Of a stretch of DNA of 64,000 nt, positions 22,420-34,378 are shown one piece after another. The position numbers and the translations under genes are program-made. This stretch comes from Marvania coccoides (lineage: Eukaryota > Chlorophyta > Trebouxiophyceae > Chlorellales > Chlorellaceae): the NCBI GenBank assembly GCA_963854735.1, contig OY978097.1:1488001-1552000 (forward strand), read 5' to 3'. Each line of letters begins with the position of its first letter. Position 1 is the first letter of the stretch. The notes beneath the pieces were generated by a model. The model saw only the letters and a program-made list of their open reading frames with translations, did no database searches and was not told where the DNA came from.

Positions 22420-23080
22420 ATGTCCCCTCCCATCCCCGAAGACGACGATTTGTGGGGCGGCGACGAAGACGAACAGCAACATGAGACCAAAGGCCTGGAC
22501 CGCGAGTGGCAAGCCCGCAGGGAGGAGTTTTGGAATTCTGGGTACCGAGAGGGCCTAGAAGCCGGCAAGCACGAGACAGCGCAAGAAGGCTTCGACCAGG
22601 GCAAGTTCAAAGTTATTCCGTTTTTTTGCCCGCCGCTCCCACCGCTTTCTCCCTGAATTGCGCTCTAACAATAGCTTTCTTTCCTTAAAAAGTGCAGGGT
22701 ACCGTCTAGGGACTGCTGCTGGGCACGAATGGGGCGTGGTGCGGGGGGCGGTGCTCACTTTGCAAGCTGCGGCAGCGCGAGGTTTTGTCTCCACGGCAGA
22801 AGCTTGCGCTGCAGCTGGGCCCATCACCGCGCTCGCCCCTGGGGAGGCTCAGCGCTCAACCTGCCGTGATTTGATGCGCAGCAACGATGGAAACGACGGT
22901 ACCGCCGAGAATACTGGCTCAGCAGCAAATATCGCCGGCGGCAACGCAGCGCTGCCTGCTGCTGATACTGTTCGACAGAAAGCAGAGGAGGAGGTGCGCC
23001 GACTGGGTTTCGCTTTGCAGCCGCACTGGCCGCTGCCTCGTCAACCGAATGTATCACAAGGAGAAATAATACCTCCATGA
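22420..23080 (+). CDS. YAE1: YAE1-like Fe-S adaptor protein
   Basis: Two exons, 22420-22600 and 22698-23080; 187 residues. The N-terminus is acidic with a DDDLWGGDEDE block, followed by the Yae1 domain of repeated deca-GX3 type: REEFWNSGYREGLEAGKHE then EGFDQGYRLGTAAG across the splice. Yae1 works with Lto1 to deliver the Fe-S cluster to ABCE1/Rli1 for ribosome maturation. The intron starts with GC (CAGG|GCAAGT) and ends GCAG. Divergent from the ubiquitin-like gene, 245 bp between starts. Confidence 0.85.
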
Positions 23081-23167
23081 TAATATATATCCATTTTTTA
23101 TAGTTATTATGTAAATAACCATCGTTCATTATGTTAAAGAAATAAAAAGAGCAAAATTTTCTGCGTA

Positions 23168-24566
23168 TCACGCGGGCTTCATCCATCGATTCCACGCTGA
23201 CACCACCCCTCGCGATCCCGCGCTGCCTGCCGCCTCCCTCGCCCCGACTTCCTCCACCACCCTCCTCATCACCGCCGCTATCACAGCAAACGAGGGCCGC
23301 CCCATGGGGTCGTGGCTCAACGCCGCAGCCAGCAGCTCCGCCAGCCCGGGCGGACACGTGGCGGGAATAGCTGGACGCAGGCCTCCATCAGCGACCTTCA
23401 ACGCCACCTGGATGGGCGTTAAATGCCGCTCAGCGTAGGGCCTCAGCCCCGTCATTAACTCGGACACCAGGCACCCCCACGACCATACGTCGGCTTGCGT
23501 GGCGTACAGCTCGTGGCGCACCACCTCGGGCGCCATGTAGAGGTACGATCCGGTCTCTGGAGTGAGCTCCATCAGTGCCAGCTGCGTGAGCACCCTCGCC
23601 AGCCCCATGTCGCTAACCTTGGCGCGCCCGGCCGCGTCCAGCAGCACATTGGCGGGCTTGAGGTCGCGGTGGATGATGGGCGGATCGTGTTGCTCCAGGG
23701 CCTCCATGCCGCTGGCAACGTCAAACGCCATGCGGAGGCGCTCAGAAAGGGATCGAACGGGGGGCCGCCGCGCGCCCGGGATGCCGTGCAGCCACTGCGT
23801 GAGCGTGCCCCCCGGGAGGTACTCGCACACCAGCCAGCACCGCTCCGGGGGATCAACCACGGCGCCGAAGAGCGAGACGACGTGGGGGTGACGGATGAGG
23901 GCCATGGCGGACAGCTCCCGGGCGAAAGCCTCCGCGCTGGGGGCGTCGGCGCGCACCACTTTGACGGCGCAGTCCGCTCCGCGCCACACTGCCTTGTGGG
24001 TCACCCCGAAGGAGCCTTCGCCTGCGACAGCGCCCAACGCCACTTGGCCGGGGTCCACCAGCCACCCGTGGGACATTCCATACGCCTTCAAGCGCTCCCA
24101 ATCCGCAGTGCTGACCACCGCCAGCGCGGCGGCCTCCTCCACCCCCTCTGGCTGCGGGTTCTCCAGCCCCAGTTGGCTAACTTCAGTGGTGGGCGGGGCA
24201 GCGGCAGCGGCTCTCTGATCCTCGCCGTCTGCTGGTTGGGGTGGTGGTGCTGCTGGGGCGTGCGGTTTCAATCGTTTGCGCATGTAGAAGAGGTGCCGCT
24301 TGAGGTTGTCGTTGTCTAGGGAGAGACGTTCCACCTCCGCTGCCAAGTGCCTGTTGACCTCGGTTGCAGCCTGGAGAGCCTCCGTCAGCTCCTCCACTTT
24401 ATCGCTGTAGGAACAGAAGGTTTGGGGGGATGGTTAGATGATGCCTTTAACCCAAATCCAAATTGAAATATATTGAAATCAATTTCAATCCCTCGATTTA
24501 TTTCAAAGATGCGGTTTGTTCTTACCTCAGCTGCATCGAATCTGATTCCTGATCGTCGTCCACCAT
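23168..24566 (-). CDS. TKL/RAF-like protein kinase
   Basis: Two exons, 24566-24526 and 24404-23168; 425 residues. Residues 10-60 form a predicted coiled coil (VEELTEALQAATEVNRH to LKRHLFYMRKRLK); a Pro/Ala-rich linker follows; the kinase domain covers about 130-400: glycine loop GEGSFGVTHKAVW, Lys in DCAVKVV, catalytic HRDLKPANVLLD, APE motif YMAPEV and the DVWSWGCLVSELMTG helix. The HRDLKPAN wording and the W-x-G-x-L pattern fit the TKL/RAF-like group common in plants and algae. Oddity: the metal-binding loop is D-M-G (SDMGLAR), not D-F-G. Substrates unknown. Confidence 0.88.
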
Positions 24567-25380
24567 TTTATTGCGTGCTTTTTTATTATTAAAATAATAA
24601 AAAAAGTTGCAAATGCTGTGCCACCATTTTCTCCTGCCCAAGCTGGCGCTCCCCAGCACATCGCGCAAGTCAGCAAGGGATAATCTCACACAGAGCACTC
24701 AGCACTACTCTACTTGTCGCTCGTCAATTTCAGCTGCTCAAACTGCCCATTGCTCCATGCAATGGCAGTATCGCCGACAGCCCGAACGCATGGGCAACCC
24801 AGACTGAGGACCCCCCCCTGCCACTGAGGCTCTGCCTCTGAGGACGTGCTGGTTTAATCAGAACTTGTATTAATTTGAAATTGTAGGAAGCACGCGCTGA
24901 AAAAACTCATTTTTGCACTTGTGTGATGGAGAAACAACAATCGGCGCTGACCGGCGTTGCGCAGGCAACACAGGAAATATCCTCACCCTAAGTGCAGCCA
25001 TTGCATGGCGACCTTCTCTCACTGAATAGCCGGGGGCAATACCCCCTTTTCCCCCGTTGTAGCAGGTTAACCGCGTCGCTCTCGAAGCAGCTCAAAATTA
25101 GCTTGTGCACGTGCACGTGGCGGCGGGTGTGGGTTCAGTTTGCATTTTTCGAATTTTATCACTCCGATTTCAACAAAACGCCAATCACAAAAGAACGATG
25201 CACATTGTTCACATTTTTGCGTGCAATTATATTTAAATCTTAAAAAATAACGCCCAAAATTAGCGCTTGTCTCACAAATTGGGCATAACAGCACTCGTTT
25301 GCAACCTGTATAAGCTGAACGAGCGCGGCAAGCCGTCCATACTTCATCTCCTTTTACTTTTTCTTGTCAACGTCTCAAGT
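24567..25380. other. Intergenic, divergent promoters
   Basis: 814 bp between two divergent start codons (kinase and SDR). Short ORFs are present but none has a recognisable family or good splice context. I see no repeat or RNA gene. Confidence 0.5.
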
Positions 25381-26534
25381 ATGGCCGCTGCAGCTCCAGA
25401 CCAGCACCTGCTGGAAGCAGCGCTCCGTTACACGCCCCACGGGTTGAAGGTGCTGATCACCGGCGGCAGCAAAGGGATTGGCCGCGCTGCTGTCTTGGAA
25501 ATGGCGGCCCTTCGCACTAGAGTGTTCACCTGCGCACGCAAAGAGGACGACCTCAACGAGCTGCTGGAGCACTGCAGCGCGCAAGGGTGGGATGTGCAAG
25601 GGGTGGTGGCAGACGTCGCCACCGCAGAGGGGCGCAAAGCGCTGGTGGACGCCGTGACAAACACATGGGGCGGCCAACTTGACGCCCTCATCAACGTAAG
25701 TTCAGCTGCACCGTTTTGCAATATTAAATTTAGCGTGCTGTTAGAGCTGGATGACTTTTTGTCGTGCTCTCATCACTATTATTTTTGCAAATAAAACGTG
25801 CGTGTCAAAAAAACATTTCCAATGAACGATTTTTCTTTATTTAACCCTCCGCCCTCTTTATTCTTTCTCCACAAATCAACAGAACGTGGGCACCAATATT
25901 CGCAAGCCCACCATTGAGTTTACCGACGCAGACTATCATTCCATTTTCCCAACGAACGTCGAAGCCGCATTCTTCCTCTCAAAAGACCTGTACCCGCTGC
26001 TCAAGGCCGCCAAAACCTCGGTGGTGCTGTTTAACTCCTCGGTGGCGGGCGGGCCTACCGCCATGAAGAGCGGTTCGCTGTACGCAATGACTAAAGCGGC
26101 GCTGAACCAGCTGGCAAAGAATTTGACGTGTGAGTGGGCTCGGGATGGCATTCGAGTGGTCTCGGTGGCGCCCTGGTACACAGCCACGCCATTGGCGATG
26201 CAGGTTCTGGCGGATAAATCGTTTGAGGAGGCTGTGGTGGGGAGGACGCCGATGCGGAGGGTGGCGCAGCCGGAGGAGGTTGCGCGGGTCATGGCCTTCC
26301 TGTGCTCGCCAGCTGCGTCATACATCACCGGCGCAACAATACCAGTGGACGGGGGCTACAGTTGCATGTTGAGTTCACGGATATTTGCTGCAATTTTGGT
26401 TGGCTTTTCTTTGTATTGCAATACAATTGTACCGCAGGGTGATTTTTTTTCTTCTTCTCCTTCTTCTTCTTCTTCTTCTTCTCATGTTTTTTCTTTTCTT
26501 TATTTTGCGCAGGGGCTGTTTTGATTTGTTCTGA
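25381..26534 (+). CDS. Tropinone-reductase-like short-chain dehydrogenase
   Basis: NADP(H)-dependent SDR of the tropinone reductase-like clade. Three exons: 25381-25695, 25883-26367, 26513-26534; 273 residues, the normal family length. Cofactor motif [10 protein letters not shown] near residue 27, NNVGTN motif at the first splice, catalytic Ser in LFNSSVAGG and Y-x-x-x-K in LYAMTKAAL. The C-terminal TIPVDGGYS motif lies just before the third exon. Without the last splice the frame would read through a CTT-rich tract to 26524; I prefer splicing because that tract looks like a polypyrimidine stretch and ends GCAG. Substrate cannot be told from sequence; plant members reduce many ketones. Confidence 0.88.
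26450..26484 (+). repeat. CTT microsatellite in SDR intron 2
   Basis: A run of CTT/TTC triplets that forms the pyrimidine-rich part of the last intron of the SDR gene. Confidence 0.7.
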
Positions 26535-27279
26535 AAACTAAATATATGAAGTGATACACCGGAATAAAAAAATTCATTTATGTTTATGAATTTCATTTTA
26601 TGGGGGTATAAATTTTGGTTGTAAATTTTGAAATTTTCACATGACAAGGAAAGGAAAACACGCGTGTTACCCTGCACCACCCCCCTCTCCCCTCATACCC
26701 ATCGACCAATTTCTGTTCCGCCAGATGAAAATACGACTTTTTGTTTGCGAGTGCAAAAAAGTGGAGGGTGCTTGACGTCCCAACGGACTTTCGACTTTAT
26801 TTCAATTAGATTGGGCTCCTTGGGACTGAGCAAGCGAAAATCAGTATCTGCAGCATTTCGTCAGCACCCACAACTTTTTATTTATAAATATGGAACACCC
26901 CTTATAACCGCGTTTAATGGCGTTTTAACCCGCCATTGCGCACAAATAGTATTTGATGACATGAAAATGCGTTCTGGCGCTAGTATATCATTCTGCCGTT
27001 GGCTGTCCGAAAAATGCGACTTGCATCGATTGCACGGAAAATTCAAAATATACGCGAATAATAAAGACCTGGTTTCATTATCTGGAAGCTTTAATTCAAA
27101 TTTAAATTTGTTTGCACGTTACAGTTCGTTCGCACCGTATCTATCTCGATGTTTGTGCCGTTTAGGAAGCTGCCAGCAAGCCGACTCAACCAATTCCGCA
27201 TTGCATCGTTCTCCCCACAGTCAATTTGCTGCTTATCTATTAATTTATTCGGGTTTTTTTTAAACAAAGCTTGCGCACA
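26535..27279. other. Intergenic before peroxidase pair
   Basis: 745 bp, AT-rich. It holds a 211-codon open frame (26628-27263) with no family similarity, no codon bias like the neighbours and many Ser/Phe/Leu; I treat it as chance. Probable promoter of the first peroxidase. Confidence 0.5.
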
Positions 27280-29082
27280 ATGCGGTCGCTCAACCTTGTA
27301 CAGATCGGCATCTTGGCCATTTTCTTTGCCGTGCTGACGTCCGCCTGCCCATTCGCTCACTTGGGCCCTCAGGATGGCCCCAAGTATGTCAACATGCTGC
27401 AAGGTGAGCCCCAACTGGCGTGCTTGGAGGAGCAGACCCTCCACCGCCGACCGGTATCAACATGAATTCTCCAAACCATCCCTGCTTCCGTATCTCCGCA
27501 GTCATTGCTCGAGACGACCCCGAGGACGTCCACGGCAAGATGGGGCTTCTCAATCACCAGCGGCGTCTCATGCAGCTGGATGGAGGCCAAGTTGGAGGCG
27601 GCCGGGCCACCTGCAACGTCGCCACAGCCCTGCAGGCTCCCCCTCACACCCCTGCCGAGCCCACGCACCACAACGGAGCCATGGATAAGAAAGTGAAGAG
27701 GATCTGTCGCCGTTTTCTGCTTAAAGCTATGCGCAACCCCGACCTCTCGCCCAAAAAAGACAGCGTTCCTTTTGGGCTGCTCCTGCGAGCAGCGTTCCAC
27801 GATGCGCAGACCTGGAACCAGCACAGGCGCCGTGGCGGTGCCAATGGCTCCCTTCGCTTTGCGCTTGAGTCCTTTGCGCCCCCCAACATCGGCATCGACC
27901 TGGCTCTCAGCATTGTTGGCGTAAGTACTTGGTCCCTTTGGTATTAATTGTAATCAATTTTCGGCGTTAATGAATTGTTGGTTCTCCTCGTGCCTGTGCT
28001 TTAAATAATAAGAAAAATTCGTTTACCCTTCATTTTCCGCCGTCGTTTTTCTCTTTCTGTAGAAATGGCGCGATGACATCAACGCAAAGCTCCCTGAAGG
28101 CGTCGATGTCTCTTGGGCTGACATGTTCCAATTGACAGGTGCCCTGGCGGTGGAGGTCCTTGGCGGCCCCAAGATGTGGCCAGCCATGAGGGTCGGACGA
28201 GTTGATGCTGTTGCGGCCGAGCCCACCACAAACCTGCCTGGAACCTTTGAATCGTACGAGCAGTTGGCGTGCAAGTTTGTCAACACAGGCGGGTACACGC
28301 CTGTGGAGATGATGGCCTTGACTGGGGCACACACGATCGGTAAGTGGATAATCATGGGAAGGAGATAAAACGGGGATATTTTAATGATGAAAGGGTTTGC
28401 CACCCTCACCCAGAATATAATGCCCCCGAACTGTGTTCTGACGCAAGTCCAGAACCTCTGGTATCCCGATCTGCCCTCGGGGGAGTTGCTCCTAGGGGTC
28501 GAGTGGCATAGCAGGATGGACCTGAGAAATCTCAATAAAAATTGGCAAATTTTGGCAAATTATTCTAAAACTAACCATTTTTACGTATTTAATGGCAGGA
28601 TTCGTTAATTTTACGTCCCATATGAACATACCAATTTCGCTGAGCCCGAACCCGTTCGAATTCAACAACGATTACTTCCTTTCGGTACGTTTCCACGATA
28701 CTTACCGATTTGCTGTAAAAACGGCTTGCATGGCCAGGAATATTTTATCGTCGCATTGCTTGCTCTTTTCAAGTCTTCAACTGCATTTTATTGATCTGTG
28801 TCCATGCGCCTGCAGGTCCAGAACTTCAATGGATTATTAGCGAGCGACAACACCCTGGCGGCAATGCACATCGACATCGTGGATGAATGGGCTGAGGACC
28901 AGGGCTCATTCTTCGCAGCGTTCCACGCGGCATATATTAAGGTGAGATTGAGGAAGTGCGCATTTTTATTTTTTTCATTTCCTGGTGCCGTCTTGCTATC
29001 GATATTCGCTCATCTCGCCTCTTTTCTTGCTCTATTTATTCAGATGGGCAAGATGGGCGCCCTGTGGCGCTCCTATGGATAG
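27280..29082 (+). CDS. Secreted haem peroxidase, copy 1
   Basis: Six exons: 27280-27403, 27502-27920, 28063-28339, 28599-28684, 28816-28941, 29044-29082; 356 residues. Residues 1-26 are a signal peptide (LVQIGILAIFFAVLTSA), cut before CPFAH. The plant-type peroxidase fold follows: distal helix LLRAAFHDAQTWN (Arg, Phe, His), GGANGSLRF, proximal His in ALTGAHTIG, and a C-terminal part like ascorbate peroxidase (GSFFAAFHAAYIKMGKMGALW). Class I ascorbate peroxidases have Trp where this has Phe beside the distal His, so it is a hybrid-looking or APX-related type. Tandem paralogue follows at 30061. Intron 3 is long (259 nt) for this window. Confidence 0.87.
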
Positions 29083-30060
29083 CCGCCTCCTTCCCCCCTT
29101 CTATCCGACTTCCTAATTACGAACGAGAGATTTTATTTTACATACAATTTGGGTTTATATTTTTTCCCTTTAAAGTTTCAGCAACGCCCGCCGCCCCCCC
29201 CCCCCCACACAACGTGATACTGCATTGGCGGGCGGGGGCAGGCGCAATTGCGCTGCCAGGCTGGTGCTCCTGTATTTTGCCACAGATTATTATCCAGTGA
29301 TTGATCTGCATACTGTTATATTTTACCTCGCCTATTTGTTGCTGTTTATTTTTCGAATCAATGATATAACAAACTGTCCCCGTTGTTTGGCGTTTTTCAT
29401 TTCCCTGCTGTTGAAATTTGTAACAAGCGTTTCGCTTTCAGAAAGGAGGCTGCACTTTATTTATTCAGCCATTGTAGCCACTGGCATCTAAGCATACATT
29501 GGGTCAACGGATCAGTCAACCACAGCCCAGAATTCCAATTGGAGGAATAAGAGCTTAATTACTCGATTTGAAATGCTAAAAAAATCACGATAAATGCATC
29601 AGGTCTAATTCAGCCTGCGCAGGCGCCCTTTTCCAACCTCAACTGTCGCCAATAACATTCGATCCCCGTCAGCTTCCCATCATTTTCCTGATGACGATTC
29701 TGCCAATCTCAATCTATAATGTGCATTATATTATTGGCATTCGAGCTGTGCATTTCAATAAAATTTGCTGCTACGTCAATTTTCTAAATTCAAAATATCG
29801 CATGAAATTCGAAATTCCGTTTGTGGCAATTATTGCCGTCTGCAACGCAACGCTGCCTATTCCGCAACATTTAAAGAATATAGATTGGCTGTCCAACTGC
29901 TTGTAGTGTTCGAAAGAGTCAGCAGAGACGACGTGACTATTTTTTTCCGTATCGAGAGAATCCTGCCAAGATGAAAAATCGCGTTGTACATCGGGTTTGG
30001 GTGCTTTCGTTGCTATAATTCCAATTTATTTTGAAATATATTAAACCCCAAAGCCTCAAA
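29083..30060. other. Intergenic between tandem peroxidases
   Basis: 978 bp of AT-rich DNA with homopolymer runs (C-run near 29203). Only short ORFs without similarity. It separates two paralogous genes and presumably holds the promoter of the second. Confidence 0.5.
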
Positions 30061-31540
30061 ATGCGTGCAACCTTCCTCTTTCTCTGCTTCGCCTGGTGGG
30101 CTGCCACAACCACCGCCTGCCCATACGCAGGCGCGAATTTGGTTCCGATTCCGGTTCCCCACAACCACCGCAAGCTGATGACCACTCGTTTATGCAACCT
30201 CCAGGCTGCCATTAAAGCGGGTCCGGTAGTTCCGCTGGGCCCAAGATTCCAGGTACGGCAATTATTTCACAAGCCCAGCCAACAGGAACTACTCGAAAAT
30301 GAGGTCTATTGCTTGCAACAGCAATTTTTTTTTACCATGTTGATATTCATCAAACCCTTTAGTATTTTGATTTTAAATTTTAACCTTCAAAAAAGATATC
30401 GCCCCCGCAGACTGCCACTGATCAATTGGTCAAGACTACGGTGCGTGCCTACCTCAAGACAGTCATGAAGCGCTTCCAGGGGGTGGCAGACCCGACGGTT
30501 CCTTGGGGGTCGCTCATCCGCGCGGCATTTCACGATGCACAGACGTACAATCGCAACACAGGCAAGGGCGGTGCCAACGGTTCTCTTCGCTTGGAGCTGG
30601 ACGCCCTTCCCAACCCCGGAATCTCACTTGCAATCGACGCCATTGCTGTAAGTCGCGAATCATTGTGCAATACAATGCGCACCTTGCCGTCGTAAATGTG
30701 CTCATTGAGAATTGGGACAGACATCCGACGCGTGGACTGCCAAGGAGCTTCGTGTTTCATTGTCTGTTAACAACTTTATCTGTGCTGAAAACATTATTCT
30801 CTTTTCTGTTCTGCAGAAATGGCGCAACGATATCAACGCCAGGCTGCCCCGAGGCATCCAGGTGACTTGGGCTGACCTCATTCAGTTGGCGAGTGCCATG
30901 GCGGTGGAGCGCCTTGGTGGACCCCATATTTTTATGCACGTGCCTGTAGGCCGAGTGGACGCCAATGTGGCTGATCCTGTCGACAATCTCCCATCCCCAT
31001 TCGAAAATTATAACACCCTTGCATGCAAATTCTTCCAGGTAACAGTCTGCTCTGGTGTTGCGGCGAATTTTATTTTTGGTTGGCTCCTCGAAATATTCCC
31101 TTGTGAGCTGAGATGTGTGCGCAATGCAGGCTGGGTACAACGAGAGAGAAATGATGGCGCTGACTGGTACGTTAGCGTATTGAATATTGCACGATTTCTT
31201 CTTGTTTTTTCTTCGCATTAATATCTGACACTGCATTAATAATTGGCGTTGCACAGGCGCTCACACGGTCGGCTTTATCAATGCCACTAGGCCATTTGTC
31301 GCGCCCTCTGCAACCTCTCCCATACCCCTTTCGCATGAGCCATTCAACTTCAACATGGACTGGTGGCAAATGGTTAAGCAGCAGACTGGTGCGCTCGTCA
31401 GCGACAACCTCATGGCACGGCGCAACAAGGCGCTGGTCTCCACCTATATTCAGACCCCAGCAATTTTCTTTGACGATTTCGTCAAGGCCTACGTCAAAAT
31501 GGGCAAAATGGGGGCGCAGTGGCGTTCCTATGGCCATTGA
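30061..31540 (+). CDS. Secreted haem peroxidase, copy 2
   Basis: Five exons: 30061-30252, 30411-30647, 30817-31038, 31130-31166, 31257-31540; 323 residues. Signal peptide MRATFLFLCFAWWAATTTA, then CPYAG, echoing CPFAH of copy 1. Distal helix LIRAAFHDAQTYN, GGANGSLRLEL, KWRNDINARLPRG, a substrate-side loop VGRVDANVADP, proximal His ALTGAHTVG split over a splice, and the C-terminal DDFVKAYVKMGKMGAQW. Clearly a tandem duplicate of copy 1, with which it shares the GCT-GTAAGT splice position before KWR, but it lacks copy 1's 3' introns. Likely acts outside the cell or in the secretory system on hydrogen peroxide. Confidence 0.87.
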
Positions 31541-32813
31541 TTTTTCAACCCTCCCTCTTCATCCTCTTTGTCTTTGGGGATACGAAGAACTCGCATGGCC
31601 ACACATACATACATTACAGGGTTTGCCCACCTTTTTATCAGCCTAAGGCTGAGCCTTATGAAAGTTCAGTCAAACACAATACGATTTCCTTTAGTTTTTT
31701 CGTAGCCTACCACAGCAGCATGCCAACGTGTTTCAATTTGATATTTTTCACATATCCTCTCCAGCCCATTCAAATATTTTTAGTACCCTTTAACATTTTA
31801 CTACAATCGTGTAAAATATATTGTCGCAGGTTTCTTTGTTCTTTTCCTGTCGCGCTCTTTAAATCTTCCACCGCCACCCCTCTGATGAGAAACCTGAACA
31901 CAAAATGCGCTCGATATCAATATTGACAGATAAATAAGAAAGGTCCTTAGAATCCACAGAAAGAAGAGCTTTGCCCTCGTTATGTTGCGCGAAGGGGGAG
32001 GGGTGAGCCCAGCTTTTCAAATGGAACAAACGCCTCCGCCGCCGCCAGGAAAGTTTTTCTACAATGCTCAGTCGTTTTGTATGATTTGAAAATGCATTCC
32101 ACCCAATGCAGGCGGCCAATTTGCGGGCAAAGGCGGGACGGGGAGGCGCCCTCGGGGTAGGCTGCTGGTGCCCAGCCACCTGCTCTCGCTCTGCAGCGTT
32201 GGCAGCGGCCGAAATGCCGGAGGCGGGCACCTGCAGCGGCATCGAGCTCTGCGGGGGCCGTGGGCGCGGTATGGTTGTGGATTTATGTTTTGATGCCGCG
32301 TATCACAAGATAACCTTACGAAAGCCTTCTCTCTCTAAAAAACAGATAATAATTGAGGGAAGCAAATATTTAAATCTTTCGGCGCTTAGGGGCGCTCTGT
32401 GCATAACAACAGTGATGTAAATTGTTTTGCGTACTTTACAGATGCATCAGCAGTCGACAGAGAGAGAAATTTGGCCAAAACCTGTTACAATTCATTTCGC
32501 GCCCTTTTCCTCTCTTGTGCTCATTTAGGCCCGCTGCTCGCATGTTTGGGCATAAAATAATTGCTGTAATCAATAATAACACGGAACAGATAGCGGAACT
32601 CATTGCTGTCTACATAAATAAATAAATTAATTCGAGGCTGCAATCGCGGCTCTCTCAGAAAATTGTTTTATATTCAAACACGTAGTTTTTGATCGCAACG
32701 TTATGCAATAATTTGTGGCCAGCAGAGCGTGCTGATTGCCCGAAAATTCGGTGCTGAAAAATAAAATCAAAAACTGCAGCTGGTGAAGGCTTGGGGCAGC
32801 GTGAGGAAGCATC
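31541..32813. other. Intergenic with a GC-rich island
   Basis: 1273 bp between peroxidase 2 and RPB1. Mostly AT-rich, but about 32100-32275 is exon-like in base composition (open on both strands). I could not connect it to a start, stop and splice sites or to a family. The last few hundred bases should hold the RPB1 promoter. Confidence 0.5.
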
Positions 32814-34347
32814 ATGTCGGGCGGAGACAGATTCAGCTTCTCGAACGCCCCGGTGCGGCGGGTGAAGGCTGTGCAGTTCGGCATCCTCGATCCCGACTTC
32901 ATCGTAAGTTTATTATTTTGTGTTGGCTGTTTGTGGGCCATTCAGACCTTGTTGTTGAATCGAGGTGTTCCCCCTTTTTCATTGTATGCCATTGCTCAGA
33001 GGCTTCGCCCTCTTTCCATGCCCCCACCACCCTCACATTCATCCCCCATTTTTGGTTTTGCAGCGTCGCTACTCGGTGGCGAAGATCGAAACATCGCAAA
33101 CGTACGAGAAGGGGCGCCCTAAGGTGGGTGGCCTGTCCGACCCGCGGCTGGGCACCATGGACCGCGCTTTCAAGTGTCTCACTGACGGCAGCGGGGTGCT
33201 CGACTGCCCCGGCTACTTTGGCCACATTGACCTCGCCAAGCCCATGTTCCACATACACTTCCTCAAGAGCGTGGTCAAGGTGCTGCGCTGCGTGAGCTAC
33301 CACACCTCCAAACTGATGATCACGCCAGAGGACCCCAAGTACAAGGCAGCCAGAAAAATCCGCAACCCGGAGCGCCGGCTGCGCGCCTTCACCCAGATCT
33401 GCCAGGGCAAGCGCGAGGACGAGCACACGGGCGCCAAGCAGCCCACCTACCGCCTGGAGCACGGCACTATGAAGATCATGGCGGAGTTTGCGCAGCCAAA
33501 GGGCGGGGCGGCCGCCCGCGAGGAGGAGGGCGGCATGATGGACGCGATGGAGCGCAAGCAGGAGATCACCGCGGAGCGCGCGCTGGAGATCCTGAAGCGC
33601 ATCTCGGACGAGGACTGCGAGGCCCTGGGGTTTGACGCGAAATTTTCCCGCCCGGACTGGATGGTGCTGACGGTGCTGCCGGTGCCGCCGCCCCCCGTGC
33701 GCCCCTCCGTGGCCATGGACTCCTCCGCGCGCTCCGAGGACGACCTCACCCACCAGCTGGGCGAGATCATCAAAGCAAACAACCGCCTGCGCAAGCAGCA
33801 GGAGGGCGGCGCCCCTGCACACATCATATCGGAGTTTGCGCTGCTGCTGCAGATGCACATCACGGGTTACATCGACAACTCGCTCCCCGGGCTGCCGCAG
33901 GCCAAGCAGCGCTCCGGACGGCCCATCAAGTCAATTTCGCAGCGGCTCAAGGGCAAGGAGGGCCGCGTGCGGGGCAACCTGATGGGCAAGCGCGTGGACT
34001 TCTCCGCGCGCACCGTCATCACGGGCGACCCCAACCTGGCGCTGGACGAGCTGGGCGTGCCGTGGGCAATTGCGCTGAACCTGACGTTCCCCGAAGTGGT
34101 GACTCACCACAACCTGGACAGGCTGATGAAGCTGGTGGAGAACGGGCCGCACCCGCCGCCGGGGGAGACGGGCGCGCGATTCATCGTGCGCGACGATGGC
34201 ACGCGGCTAGATCTGCGCTACCTGCGCAGCGACCGGGACCGCCACCTGCAGCCTGGCTACGTGGTGGAGCGGCACATGGTCAACGGTGATGTGGTCATCT
34301 TCAACCGCCAGCCGTCGCTGCACAAAATGTCCATGATGGTGAGCAGT

Positions 34348-34378
<31 letters not shown>

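Noticed and set aside
26628..27263. 211-codon plus-strand ORF between the SDR and the first peroxidase
   Set aside because: AT-rich codons unlike neighbouring genes, no recognisable domain, no start context; likely chance.
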